This document shows, one piece after another, positions 1 through 5,613 of a DNA stretch of 5,613 nucleotides. How positions within the stretch are numbered: position 1 is the first letter of the stretch; each line of letters begins with the position of its first letter. The stretch lies in contig JALZVD010000148.1 of NCBI GenBank assembly GCA_023300205.1, positions 1 through 5,613 of the forward strand. The letters are read 5' to 3'. This stretch comes from Akkermansiaceae bacterium. Its GTDB lineage: Bacteria > Verrucomicrobiota > Verrucomicrobiia > Verrucomicrobiales > Akkermansiaceae. The translations under genes were made by a program, and so were the position numbers. Below the pieces are notes generated by a model. It was not told where the DNA came from, did no database searches, and worked only from the letters and a program-made list of their open reading frames with translations.

Positions 1-1
1 C

Positions 2-166
2 GAACGCGTCACCCGCGCCCGCCTCCTCACCGCCACCATCACCATCCCCCTAGCCTTCCTCAACCCCTGGCTCACCCTCCCCATCCTCCTAGCCACCGAG
101 CTCTGCTCCCGCCACCTCTTCTTCCGCACCGTCCACGCCCCAAAAATGCCCGGCGGTTTGAACTAA
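2..166 (+). CDS. C-terminal end of a DmsC/NrfD-like molybdoenzyme membrane anchor (partial)
   Basis: This is a 54-residue C-terminal fragment that enters from the left edge and stops at TAA 164-166. A hydrophobic stretch (about residues 8-33, with LLTATITIPLAFL and LTLPILLATEL) looks like the last membrane helix. It is followed by a short tail, RHLFFRTVHAPKMPGG. The pattern of a last helix, then an (E/R)xLFFxxV segment, then PKMPGG resembles the end of DmsC-type quinol-oxidising anchor subunits, which pass electrons from the quinone pool through an FeS subunit to a molybdoenzyme. Codons are strongly C-ending, like the gene at the right edge. A molybdoenzyme catalytic subunit on the same strand begins at 5115, which fits the assignment, although 5 kb separates them. 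Only the C-terminus is visible, so the family call is moderate; it could be another polytopic protein. Confidence 0.5.
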   Translation, partial: ERVTRARLLTATITIPLAFLNPWLTLPILLATELCSRHLFFRTVHAPKMPGGLN

Positions 167-379
167 AAGTTCCAGTTCCCATAAACTGATGACGCTCGCA
201 CATTGTTGCGCGCCCGATCATCGCTCAAGTAGAGCACACCCTATTTGAGCCCTTTTAGGCGAGCAGACGAAGATGAGAGGCAACCTTTGAAAAATATATT
301 ATCAGTAGTTCAGATTGGGGAGCGGGAAGTGACGAACCCCTCCATTTAATGTTTACGGGACCAATCCCATAACTCGCGG
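167..379. other. Non-coding stretch downstream of the anchor gene
   Basis: I see no gene here. A small inverted repeat (CAGTT, 6-nt loop, AACTG) lies about 10 bases after the stop of the anchor gene and is too weak to call a terminator. An AT-rich patch at about 287-305 (TTGAAAAATATATTATC) could be promoter-like, but no good -10 lies at proper spacing. The last part (380-415) looks faintly like the 3' half of a tRNA, but no matching 5' half exists. Confidence 0.5.
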
Positions 380-592
380 GTGCAAGTCATTCGAGCCACC
401 GTAAGTTCAATCCCTCCACCTCTGCCGCCGCCTTTTTGCAGAGTAGTGGCTGATTCCTGTCTGAATCGAGGCAGTCCAGTTGACGGCGGACCTTTCTGTA
501 GAGGCTGTTCCGAAAGGGCCGCAAAGCCATTTCGGAAAGCCTACAAATCCTGGAAGAAGGCATGTGAGGAGGTTATCAAAAAGAAAGAGTGA
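380..592 (+). CDS. Doubtful small Cys-containing protein
   Basis: An ORF of 70 codons with a GTG start and TGA stop. The first ~18 residues are Pro-rich and unconvincing. The second half is more protein-like, with Cys at 20, 27, 40 and 43 (the last pair as PFCRGC), followed by a Lys/Glu-rich amphipathic tail ending VIKKKE. This arrangement could bind one zinc ion. There is no Shine-Dalgarno before the GTG, and an in-frame stop at 347-349 limits extension upstream. The true start may be internal, or this may be the surviving end of a decayed gene. A perfect 8-bp inverted repeat (TTCCGAAA 508-515 / TTTCGGAA 530-537) lies inside it. A second Cys-pair protein remnant follows at 714. Function unknown. 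Confidence 0.25.
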   Translation: MQVIRATVSSIPPPLPPPFCRVVADSCLNRGSPVDGGPFCRGCSERAAKPFRKAYKSWKKACEEVIKKKE

Positions 593-630
593 CCCGAATC
601 CGTTGAATTTCTGACCCTCAATTTAGTCTA

Positions 631-661
631 TTGGCTCGCAACCTGGCACCGCCAATATACT
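631..661 (+). promoter_or_regulatory. Candidate sigma-70 promoter ahead of the zinc-ribbon remnant and LRR gene
   Basis: TTGGCT (631-636) resembles a -35 box with 4 of 6 matches, and TATACT (656-661) a -10 box with 5 of 6. The 19-bp spacer is slightly long. Transcription would begin near 668, about 45 bases before the ATG at 714. It is the best match in this gap, but chance matches of this quality are common. Confidence 0.3.
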
Positions 662-713
662 TTCACCCTCTGTAAGAAAGACGATTCTAGTTCTTGCGAA
701 GCAGTTGCAATAA

Positions 714-1083
714 ATGAAGCGTTATCTCAAGTGCCCAGAATGTGGCAAACTTCTTAAGACCTATAACGACGTGATTGGTAACAAGGTTTCATGCCAAGCA
801 TGCGGTGAAAAGTGGATTGCTGACGGGTATTGTGAACCCGATTTTACCGGAAAACCAACATCACATCCGTCTCCCTTGCATTTGGAACGGCCTATGTCTT
901 CCACCCGGAAGTCAATCATGAAGGTTTGCCTGACACTTTACTCTCATGGCACTTTATTCTCAACAGAAGATGCCACACCAAAGAAATGATCCTTCTGCGA
1001 TTCGCCTCACAACAATGATACGCCGACTTGTCGATCAGATGGCGTCGTGCAGGAATCTGGCCAAATGGCCTGAACCAAGCTAA
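714..1083 (+). pseudogene. Frameshifted zinc-ribbon protein gene (three-frame remnant)
   Basis: The first 43 codons from ATG 714 encode a clear zinc ribbon: C7-x2-C10-x16-C27-x2-C30, with CPECGKLLKTYNDVIGNKVS between and after the first pair. This is the form of the short zinc-ribbon domains common at the start of Planctomycetes and Verrucomicrobia proteins. Read straight on, the frame gives a poor tail and stops at 987-989. Shifting frame in the T run 842-845 instead gives a protein-like stretch, including HPEVNHEGLPDTLLSWHF and TKEMILLRFASQ, up to a TGA at 1016-1018. A second shift near 1010-1015 continues as IRRLVDQMASCRNLAKWPEP and stops at TAA 1081-1083. Joined, the ancestral product would be about 124 residues. 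I do not recognise the C-terminal part. The end lies 22 bases before the LRR start, so the two may once have been cotranscribed. There is no Shine-Dalgarno before 714. Two sequencing errors would give the same picture. Confidence 0.55.
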
Positions 1084-1105
1084 GAATAATAATCTAGACT
1101 TCGGA

Positions 1106-2317
1106 ATGAAACGACCAACGAAACACTCGAGAATTGTGATCGGCTGCTTGCTGGCTCTCTGTCTTCTGGCGATACCGGCAGGCTGGGTTGGATGGAAAGC
1201 CTATGAGTGGAAGGTTTGGAGTAATGCCAGCAACCGTGTCGAGAAGGAGATTGACTCTCTGAGAACACAACGACCTTCCAACATCACCCCGGAGCATTGG
1301 GACATAGCGATCGGGATGGCAAAAACAGCCTTTGGGAACCTCTGGCCTTGGGATGTGGATAATCGGGACGAGTTGGCTGACTTTGCTGCGAGTTTTGAGA
1401 AGAGAGTTGCCACAGGAGATAGCCTTGCCGCACTGCAATGGCTCTGGGAAGAATTGGAACGTCGGAGCGATACAGGACCGCGCTACGCGGCTCAATACAA
1501 ACCCGTTCGGGCTATGAATCCTGATCCTATTACCGACGCCAACTTGAGTCAGTTATGGGGCTTGAACGCTTGTTTTTCATTGGATCTGAGTGGCACTGAG
1601 ATTAGCGATGAAGGGCTGAGCAAGCTGATCGAGGCACGAAATCTTGAGCATCTGGACTTGAGCAATGTGCGGGTTACCGATCGCGGTGTGGCCGAATTGG
1701 CGCGGTTGCCGCACCTGCGAAGTTTGGAACTGAAAGGCTGTCGAATCACCGGTGCGGGCTTGTCGAAATTATCCCAAATCACATACCTCGATCTCGCCGA
1801 AGCGACGATAGCTGATGAAGGTCTCCCATACGTTACGCAACTGGCGCATTTGGAGGAATTGGATCTCTCGGGAACGCAGGTCACTGATCTGGGATTGCGT
1901 CATCTTAGCGATTTGTTGATTCTATCCACCTTGAATCTCTCCGACACTCTTGTGACGGACACGGGGCTGCAAAGCCTGCAAGACCTAACCCAGCTCAAAT
2001 CGCTTTACCTCGACCGCACCCAGATTACCGAAGCAGGTTTAGGACATATTTCAGCGCTGAATCAACTCGCTGCGCTACGCCTTGACGACACCATGGTAAA
2101 CGATGCCGGACTACTACATCTGTCCAAGTTGCCGCGACTTCGATATCTCAGGTTGCAGGGAACCCGGATTACCGGGCATGGATTGCGCCACCTGATGGGA
2201 TCAGCGAAGTTAGAGTATTTGTTTCTGCCTGAGGACATCCCTCATCGTGAAGAGTTGCACCGTCTTCATCAGGCGATTCCTGAATGCTTGATATATCTTG
2301 GAGGGCGATCCTGGTGA
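1106..2317 (+). CDS. Membrane-anchored leucine-rich repeat protein
   Basis: A 403-residue protein. A basic N-terminus (MKRPTKHSR) precedes one membrane helix or uncleaved signal anchor at about residues 10-30, so the rest should lie outside the inner membrane. Residues 31-145 form a Trp-rich helical linker of unknown fold. From about residue 153 to 385 there are nine LRRs with consensus LxxLDLSxTxVTDxGLxxLxxL, the ribonuclease-inhibitor-like bacterial type. Repeat starts are at L159, L183, L207, L228, L252, L276, L300, L324 and L348, with a degenerate cap from L372. The step is 24 residues except for the third repeat (207-227), which is 21. Such domains usually bind proteins; the partner is unknown and no enzyme domain is fused. 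The start at 1106 was chosen because it places the anchor at the N-terminus; a TTG at 1028 would add 26 unlikely residues and overlap the preceding remnant. No clear Shine-Dalgarno is visible. Codon choice is mixed and lacks the C-ending bias of the edge genes, which may indicate transfer. Confidence 0.85.
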   Translation: MKRPTKHSRIVIGCLLALCLLAIPAGWVGWKAYEWKVWSNASNRVEKEIDSLRTQRPSNITPEHWDIAIGMAKTAFGNLWPWDVDNRDELADFAASFEKRVATGDSLAALQWLWEELERRSDTGPRYAAQYKPVRAMNPDPITDANLSQLWGLNACFSLDLSGTEISDEGLSKLIEARNLEHLDLSNVRVTDRGVAELARLPHLRSLELKGCRITGAGLSKLSQITYLDLAEATIADEGLPYVTQLAHLEELDLSGTQVTDLGLRHLSDLLILSTLNLSDTLVTDTGLQSLQDLTQLKSLYLDRTQITEAGLGHISALNQLAALRLDDTMVNDAGLLHLSKLPRLRYLRLQGTRITGHGLRHLMGSAKLEYLFLPEDIPHREELHRLHQAIPECLIYLGGRSW

Positions 2318-2357
2318 ACCCAACCCCGTCAAATCCGCTTGATAAGGTGGACAGAGA

Positions 2358-2671
2358 ATGACGGTTTTCCTGGCACTTTATGTGGAAGCTCTCCCCGACG
2401 CGGAAATAAGCTGTAACTCCGTCAACAACGGAGCCGGCCGAGCCCTCGGCCGAAAAGCGGCCGCCCGCGCTCTCGACAAAAAAGCCGTGGACACTGACCT
2501 CGACAAACACGACATTCTCGTCAACGGACGAAGCTATCCCATCGACGTCCCCCGACGCCCCCCGACGCCTAAAAGGATTTCTCCCAAGTCCTCGCCAGCG
2601 TCGAGCAAGCCGAACTCACCCACCAAATCGCACGCTTCGTCATCAAGGATTCCTCGAAAGCGGATGACTAA
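2358..2671 (+). pseudogene. Broken gene for an unrecognised ~100-residue protein
   Basis: ATG 2358 has a good Shine-Dalgarno (AAGGTGG, 2344-2350, 7 bases upstream). The reading frame is protein-like with strongly C-ending codons up to about 2545, including LGRKAAARALDKKA and DKHDILVNGRSYPID. It then runs into a perfect 10-bp tandem duplication (CCCCCGACGC, 2549-2558 and 2559-2568), after which the original frame becomes low-complexity Ser/Pro/Lys sequence. A different frame from 2576 gives DFSQVLASVEQAELTHQIAR and then FVIKDSSKADD, with a TAA at 2669-2671 and the same C-ending codons. I therefore read two halves of one gene, split by an indel, with perhaps some sequence lost. The uncorrected frame runs on to 2828 as 156 codons, but its tail crosses the rtcA remnant in the wrong frame. 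No family recognised. The VNGRSYP segment recalls the start of phosphonoacetate-hydrolase-like proteins, but this is too thin to name. Confidence 0.45.
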
Positions 2672-2710
2672 GGTGGCGGCGCTCGAAGTGCCCAAAATGG
2701 GTATTCCAAT

Positions 2711-2742
2711 CGCCAAGCCAACCCCTAAATTCTGGCTTGGCG
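2711..2742. terminator. Strong hairpin between two gene remnants
   Basis: A perfect 10-bp inverted repeat, CGCCAAGCCA (2711-2720) and TGGCTTGGCG (2733-2742), with a 12-base loop. It sits 40 bases after the stop of the 2358-2671 remnant and 31 bases before the rtcA start, where a terminator or attenuator would be. No T tract follows on either strand, so it is not a standard intrinsic terminator. It may instead be a transcript-protecting hairpin or a protein site. Confidence 0.35.
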
Positions 2743-2772
2743 CTTGGAAAGCCCCGCCACACAACAAGACCA

Positions 2773-3030
2773 ATGATCCAACTCGATGGAAAAAAACGGC
2801 GGCGGTCAGGTCCTACGAACGGCCCTGAGCCTTTCGATGATTACCGGAAAGCCCTTTCACTTGAAAAATATTCGCGGCAAGCGATCCAAGCCGGGCTTGA
2901 TGCGGCAGCATCTCACCTGTGTGCTGGCGGCGGCGGAAATCTCAGGTGCCGCGACCGACGGAGCGGAACTCAAACAACCCCCTTTCTCCCCCATCCGCTC
3001 CGGTCCAAGGGCGTCTTCAAGCACCTCCCT
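2773..3030 (+). pseudogene. rtcA: N-terminal remnant of RNA 3'-terminal phosphate cyclase
   Basis: RtcA converts RNA 3'-phosphate ends to 2',3'-cyclic phosphates using ATP. The start is recognisable: ATG 2773 gives MIQLDGK in one frame. After a run of seven A (2790-2796), the next frame gives [20 protein letters not shown], then [15 protein letters not shown] and [16 protein letters not shown], all typical of the first ~70 residues of RtcA. Six A in place of seven would join the two as LDGKNGGGQ. Past about 2965 the match breaks up: pieces such as APVQG (another frame) and KGVFK (the third frame) sit where family members have GPVQGG-type sequence, and a stop follows. About 250 of the family's ~340 residues, including the C-terminal catalytic His region, are missing. 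The gene therefore cannot make active enzyme. No rtcB or rtcR is visible in the window. There is no Shine-Dalgarno before 2773. Confidence 0.8.
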
Positions 3031-3296
3031 CCAAAAGCAATTTCCTAGCAGCCCTAAGGGGAAGCGGTGGTCGCGGGGCGAAGAAGGCCCGGGAGGGTTT
3101 GGTGCGGGCGATGTATTCGTTCGGGAGTCGCGAGGTCAGTGCGCGGAGTTGGGCGCAAGGCGCACAAAAATATGCAGGGCATAAAACGAGACTAAATTCT
3201 CTCAATACAAGCAATGACAATGGTTTTACGACGGACTGAGGTAGAGCACATTGCCGCAGGGATGGAGCTTTTCATCTGATCGAAAGCCCCCCACCC

Positions 3297-3325
3297 AATC
3301 TGCGGAAATCATCTTAATCTGCGGA
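3297..3325. repeat. Short direct repeat AATCTGCGGA x2
   Basis: AATCTGCGGA occurs at 3297-3306 and again at 3316-3325, separated by AATCATCTT and followed by TAAG. The spacer itself begins with AATC, so the block looks like a degenerate tandem unit of about 19 bases. It lies downstream of the minus-strand sulfatase, in non-coding sequence, and resembles an intergenic repeat rather than a gene part. Confidence 0.5.
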
Positions 3326-3357
3326 TAAGAACCGTGCCAACCGAGATTGCTTCAGGA

Positions 3358-3377
3358 AAATAATTCGCAAATTATTT
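3358..3377 (-). terminator. AT-only hairpin downstream of the sulfatase
   Basis: A perfect 8-bp inverted repeat, AAATAATT (3358-3365) and AATTATTT (3370-3377), with a CGCA loop. It lies 24 bases past the sulfatase stop. Read on the minus strand, the stem is followed by one extra T and then CC. Position and symmetry suit transcription termination, but an all-AT stem is weak, so this is tentative. Confidence 0.3.
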
Positions 3378-3401
3378 CTAAAGCACTCCCGCGTAATCGC
3401 C

Positions 3402-4940
3402 CTACTTCTTCTTTCGATTCTTTTTCTTCTCAGGAACCTCACCGCCAACCGTCTTCGGAGTTCTCGCAAGCCCTGGCACCTTGTCCTTTTCAGCCTTCGA
3501 AATATGGCGATCAAAAAGGGTCACGTATCTCTGGTAGCGTGGATTTTCTACTCCCTCATCCTTCCAGTGCTTCAGCTGCTCGTCATACTTCACTCGCATT
3601 TCTTCCAGTGATTTTTTATCGATTTCACTAGCCACTAGATTAGTCAGCTCCCCCGGATCGTTCTTCAGGTTGAAGAGTTCCTCCGTTGCCTTCATCTCGT
3701 CAGTTTCAAACCACCAATAGGTGTATTTAAATTCTCCCGAGACAATGCTCAGACTCGTCGTAGCAGGATGAGGATAAGTATTCATGATGGCCACTCGCTC
3801 ATGCCCACCCTCTTCCGGCTTCTTCAGCAGCGGCATAAGGCTTTGTCCGTCCATGTTGTCGCAGGGCTCAAGCCCAGCCAGCTCAAGAATCGTCGCTGCA
3901 AAATCGATATTCCCCGTCAGCTGCTGACAGCGGATCTTCTTCCCCGCATTCTCGCAGCGAGGATCAAAGATCATCAGCGGAACCCGAGAGGACTCCTCCA
4001 TCGGAAGCACCTTAGAACCATAGCCGTGTGATCCGCAGATGAAGCCATTATCACTCGTGTAAATGATGACCGTGTTCTTCTCCACCCCCTGCTTCACCAG
4101 CTCTTCACGGAGCATCCCCAGCGCCACATCGATGGCATAAATCTGCTGATGGTAAGTCGCCATCACCTCATCATACTTCTTATCATAGTCCCAAGACTCG
4201 AAGCGCTCATACTGCCGCCCCTTCTTACTTTGAGGAGAAAGGTGCTCGCCATATTCTCTCCCGTAGTTCGAGGGCTTCTGAAAGGTCTTCCCTTTGTAAA
4301 TATGATCAAACTGAGCGTCTGGAGTCGCCGGCTTGTGCGGTGCTTTGAAGCTAATCGATAAGCAGAAGGGCTTCTCCTGAGCCACCGAATCACGAATCAC
4401 ATCACGGCCAAAAGCCCCATACGAGACCGTCGAGTGAGGATACTCCTTGGCATACTTCGACATCGAAGGATTCTTCGCCGTCGCATACTGGGTCTGCCCC
4501 TTCCCACCTCCATAAAAATCAAACTCCTTCTCACAGATCCCCTTGCCATCCACCACGATGCCGAACTTCCCAGCAAAGGCCGTCAGGTAACCCGACTTCC
4601 GCAGCGCCACCGGGTAAGTCTTTTCCCAGAGCTCCGCGCTCATGTCCCCGTGGAGGAAATTACACCCCGTCTTATACTCGTATCTCCCCGTGAAAATATT
4701 CGCCCGACTCCCCATGCAAATTGGAGTCGTGTCATAGTGCCTATCAAAAATCATCCCGTCAGCCCCAAGACGATCCATCTGAGGAGTCTGCACGTCTTTA
4801 TTGCCATAGCAGCCTACCGAGTAGGTGCTCTGATCATCTGCCAGCAAAAAAATAATGTTCGGACGTGTGCCCGGCACCTCTTTTTTCTCTTCTCCCAAAA
4901 GAGGCAGACTCATCAAAGCGAGCAGCAATAAGGTTCTCAT
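3402..4940 (-). CDS. Secreted type I sulfatase (arylsulfatase A family)
   Basis: A 512-residue formylglycine sulfatase, normal length for the family, which hydrolyses sulfate esters, often on algal or host polysaccharides. [16 protein letters not shown] is a Sec signal peptide with likely cleavage near residues 16-17, so it acts in the periplasm or outside. Family motifs in order: [11 protein letters not shown] with metal ligands D35/D36; C75-M-G-S-R79-A-N-I-F-T-G-R86, with C75 as the residue converted to formylglycine; K125 in AGKFG; APHKP with H202; TSDNG with metal ligands D297/N298; H305; and K310. The canonical CxPSR is CMGSR here, with Gly for Pro, and the usual GKWH is GKFG. The tail is Lys-rich (EKKKNRKKK). 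The start at 4940 has GGGAG six bases upstream and puts the signal peptide first; ATGs at 4967 and 5141 would add unlikely N-terminal residues. It diverges from the molybdoenzyme gene. No maturase or polysaccharide lyase is visible, so the substrate is unknown. It could alternatively act on small aryl or choline sulfates. Confidence 0.93.
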   Translation of the reverse strand: MRTLLLLALMSLPLLGEEKKEVPGTRPNIIFLLADDQSTYSVGCYGNKDVQTPQMDRLGADGMIFDRHYDTTPICMGSRANIFTGRYEYKTGCNFLHGDMSAELWEKTYPVALRKSGYLTAFAGKFGIVVDGKGICEKEFDFYGGGKGQTQYATAKNPSMSKYAKEYPHSTVSYGAFGRDVIRDSVAQEKPFCLSISFKAPHKPATPDAQFDHIYKGKTFQKPSNYGREYGEHLSPQSKKGRQYERFESWDYDKKYDEVMATYHQQIYAIDVALGMLREELVKQGVEKNTVIIYTSDNGFICGSHGYGSKVLPMEESSRVPLMIFDPRCENAGKKIRCQQLTGNIDFAATILELAGLEPCDNMDGQSLMPLLKKPEEGGHERVAIMNTYPHPATTSLSIVSGEFKYTYWWFETDEMKATEELFNLKNDPGELTNLVASEIDKKSLEEMRVKYDEQLKHWKDEGVENPRYQRYVTLFDRHISKAEKDKVPGLARTPKTVGGEVPEKKKNRKKK

Positions 4941-5114
4941 AAATCTCTCCCGAGATAATCGTTTCATCAAAGCATAACAAGCTCTCATCTCTAAAGCGAG
5001 CCATCCCTCCAGCCATTCCAGCTCTGACGTCCGACCGTTTAAAATGGAACGTTCTTCCACATGAATCCTTTTCACATAGATTGGCCCAGAATGTGCGACA
5101 GATAAGGCGCACCA
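4941..5114. promoter_or_regulatory. Divergent intergenic region between sulfatase and molybdoenzyme
   Basis: These 174 bases must carry the leaders, and probably the promoters, of both divergent genes. On the plus side AAGG (5104-5107) lies seven bases before ATG 5115, and an in-frame TAA at 5103-5105 rules out any longer molybdoenzyme. Near the centre is a 5-bp inverted repeat, TGGAA (5045-5049) and TTCCA (5055-5059), containing the palindrome GAACGTTC. It could be an operator. I found no convincing -35/-10 pair on either strand. Confidence 0.45.
4945..4951 (-). promoter_or_regulatory. Shine-Dalgarno that fixes the sulfatase start
   Basis: On the minus strand GGGAGAG lies just ahead of ATG 4940, with GGGAG six bases from it. 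Neither upstream in-frame ATG (4967 or 5141) has a comparable site at proper spacing, and only the 4940 start exposes the signal peptide at the N-terminus. Confidence 0.7.
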
Positions 5115-5613
5115 ATGCCCGTCCTCGACAAACTCCTCCACCAGCGCAACGGACCCCTCACCTCTAAGCTCCTTCTACGCCCTACAGAGTTCGGCCTCGG
5201 TAAGCTCCCGCGCAATCTTGAGACCGATGGCGTCACCACATCCGTCTGTGGATTCTGCTCCACCGGCTGCCAGTTAAAACTCCACCTCCACGAGGGCCAA
5301 GCAGTCGGCGTCACGCCATCACCCGACTACCCGGTCAACCTCGGCATGGCCTGTCCCAAAGGCTGGGAAGCCCTCGCCGTTCTCGACTCAAAAGAACGCG
5401 CCACCGCCCCTCTTCTCGATGGAAACGAAATCTCCTGGGACCTCGCCGCCCGCATCTTTACCGACCGCTTTAAGGAGATCCAAAACGAGCATGGCAAAGA
5501 ATCCGTAGCCTTCATCTCCACTGGTCAAATCGCGACCGAAGAAATGGCGTTCCTCGGCGCCTTCGCCAAATTTGGGATGGGGATTCAGCATGGCGATGGG
5601 AACACGCGCCAGT
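5115..5613 (+). CDS. Molybdopterin oxidoreductase, nitrate-reductase-like (N-terminal part)
   Basis: The first 166 residues of a bis-MGD molybdoenzyme, running off the right edge. C45-x2-C48-x3-C52-x27-C80 binds one [4Fe-4S] cluster, and CPKG places a Lys (K82) where NapA and NasA have the one linking cluster and pterin. The visible part ends at GDGNTRQ. In the family this NxR motif is followed by the Cys (or Ser) ligand to Mo, and the last base, t, would fit TGC or TGT. There is no Tat signal, so the enzyme is probably cytoplasmic, as for assimilatory nitrate reductases. Nitrate as substrate is inferred; formate dehydrogenase-like and other members share the cluster. The start is firm: an in-frame TAA lies just upstream and AAGG is well spaced. 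Codons are strongly C-ending, like those of the anchor fragment at the left edge, a possible partner subunit. Confidence 0.88.
   Translation, partial: MPVLDKLLHQRNGPLTSKLLLRPTEFGLGKLPRNLETDGVTTSVCGFCSTGCQLKLHLHEGQAVGVTPSPDYPVNLGMACPKGWEALAVLDSKERATAPLLDGNEISWDLAARIFTDRFKEIQNEHGKESVAFISTGQIATEEMAFLGAFAKFGMGIQHGDGNTRQ

Larger units (their letters stand above)
3031..3401. other. Gene-free stretch between the rtcA remnant and the sulfatase
   Basis: Both strands are open for short distances (for example 3017-3220 minus and 2919-3239 plus), but neither product resembles a known family or has a start with a ribosome binding site. Bases 3050-3180 are GC-rich and G-heavy (runs such as GGGGCGAAGAAGGCCCGGGAGG), unlike the AT-richer sequence after 3180. 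This could be further decayed coding sequence or a dispersed intergenic repeat. The part near the sulfatase holds a direct repeat and an AT hairpin, listed separately. Confidence 0.5.

Noticed and set aside
380..425. Sequence resembling the 3' half of a tRNA (GTTCAATCCCTCCACCTC)
   Set aside because: The T-stem pairs at only three of five positions and no matching 5' acceptor strand or anticodon arm could be found upstream, so neither a tRNA nor an att site can be supported.
1028..1105. TTG start giving a 429-residue LRR protein
   Set aside because: The extra 26 residues overlap the end of the zinc-ribbon remnant in another frame, lack a Shine-Dalgarno and would displace the membrane anchor from the N-terminus.
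2358..2828. 156-codon ORF taken as one intact gene
   Set aside because: After about 2550 it becomes low-complexity and crosses the start of the rtcA remnant in the wrong frame, while a better coding frame ends at 2671.
3017..3220. Minus-strand 67-codon ORF
   Set aside because: It has no ribosome binding site and no recognisable family, and it lies over decayed plus-strand rtcA sequence.
229..3250. GTAGAGCACA at 229-238 and again at 3241-3250, bracketing the decayed region
   Set aside because: A shared 10-mer is expected several times by chance in a window of this size, and the flanking bases do not match, so it is not evidence for island ends.
4941..5141. N-terminal extension of the sulfatase to ATG 5141
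   Set aside because: It would overlap the divergent molybdoenzyme start and bury the signal peptide 67 residues inside. The 4940 start has a much better Shine-Dalgarno.
1..5613. CRISPR array, insertion sequence or transposase
   Set aside because: No regularly spaced repeats, terminal inverted repeats or transposase-like proteins were seen in either strand.

Overview
The window looks like a chromosomal segment of a Verrucomicrobiota-type bacterium (Planctomycetota is the main alternative). The basis is the gene mix: a secreted type I sulfatase, a membrane-anchored bacterial LRR protein of the 24-residue TxVTDxGL type, a short CxxC...CxxC zinc-ribbon protein of the sort common in these phyla, and a cytoplasmic nitrate-reductase-like molybdoenzyme. 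The assignment is an inference from protein style; no rRNA or other marker is present.

Layout. 1-166: the last 54 codons of a membrane protein that looks like a DmsC/NrfD-type molybdoenzyme anchor. 167-713: mostly non-coding, with one doubtful small Cys-containing ORF (380-592) and a candidate promoter just before 714. 714-1083: a broken zinc-ribbon gene readable only by joining three frames. 1106-2317: an intact N-terminally anchored LRR protein. 2358-3030: two more broken genes. The first is an unrecognised ~100-residue protein with a good Shine-Dalgarno and native-looking codon use. The second is a clear N-terminal remnant of RNA 3'-terminal phosphate cyclase (rtcA), with a frameshift in an A7 run. 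3031-3401: no gene, only a short direct repeat and an AT hairpin. 3402-4940 (minus): a complete secreted sulfatase. 4941-5114: divergent intergenic region. 5115-end: the N-terminal 166 residues of a molybdopterin/[4Fe-4S] oxidoreductase of the Nas/Nap nitrate reductase type.

The two molybdoenzyme-related genes lie at the edges, both on the plus strand. Between them is a ~5 kb block of one sulfatase, one LRR protein and at least three decayed genes. The likeliest reading is a variable or eroding accessory block beside or inside a molybdoenzyme locus. I found no convincing new defence, mobile or RNA-based system. The strongest non-obvious signals are the reconstructable pseudogenes (714-1083, 2358-2671, 2773-3030), two of which would be hidden by a naive ORF call in the wrong frame.
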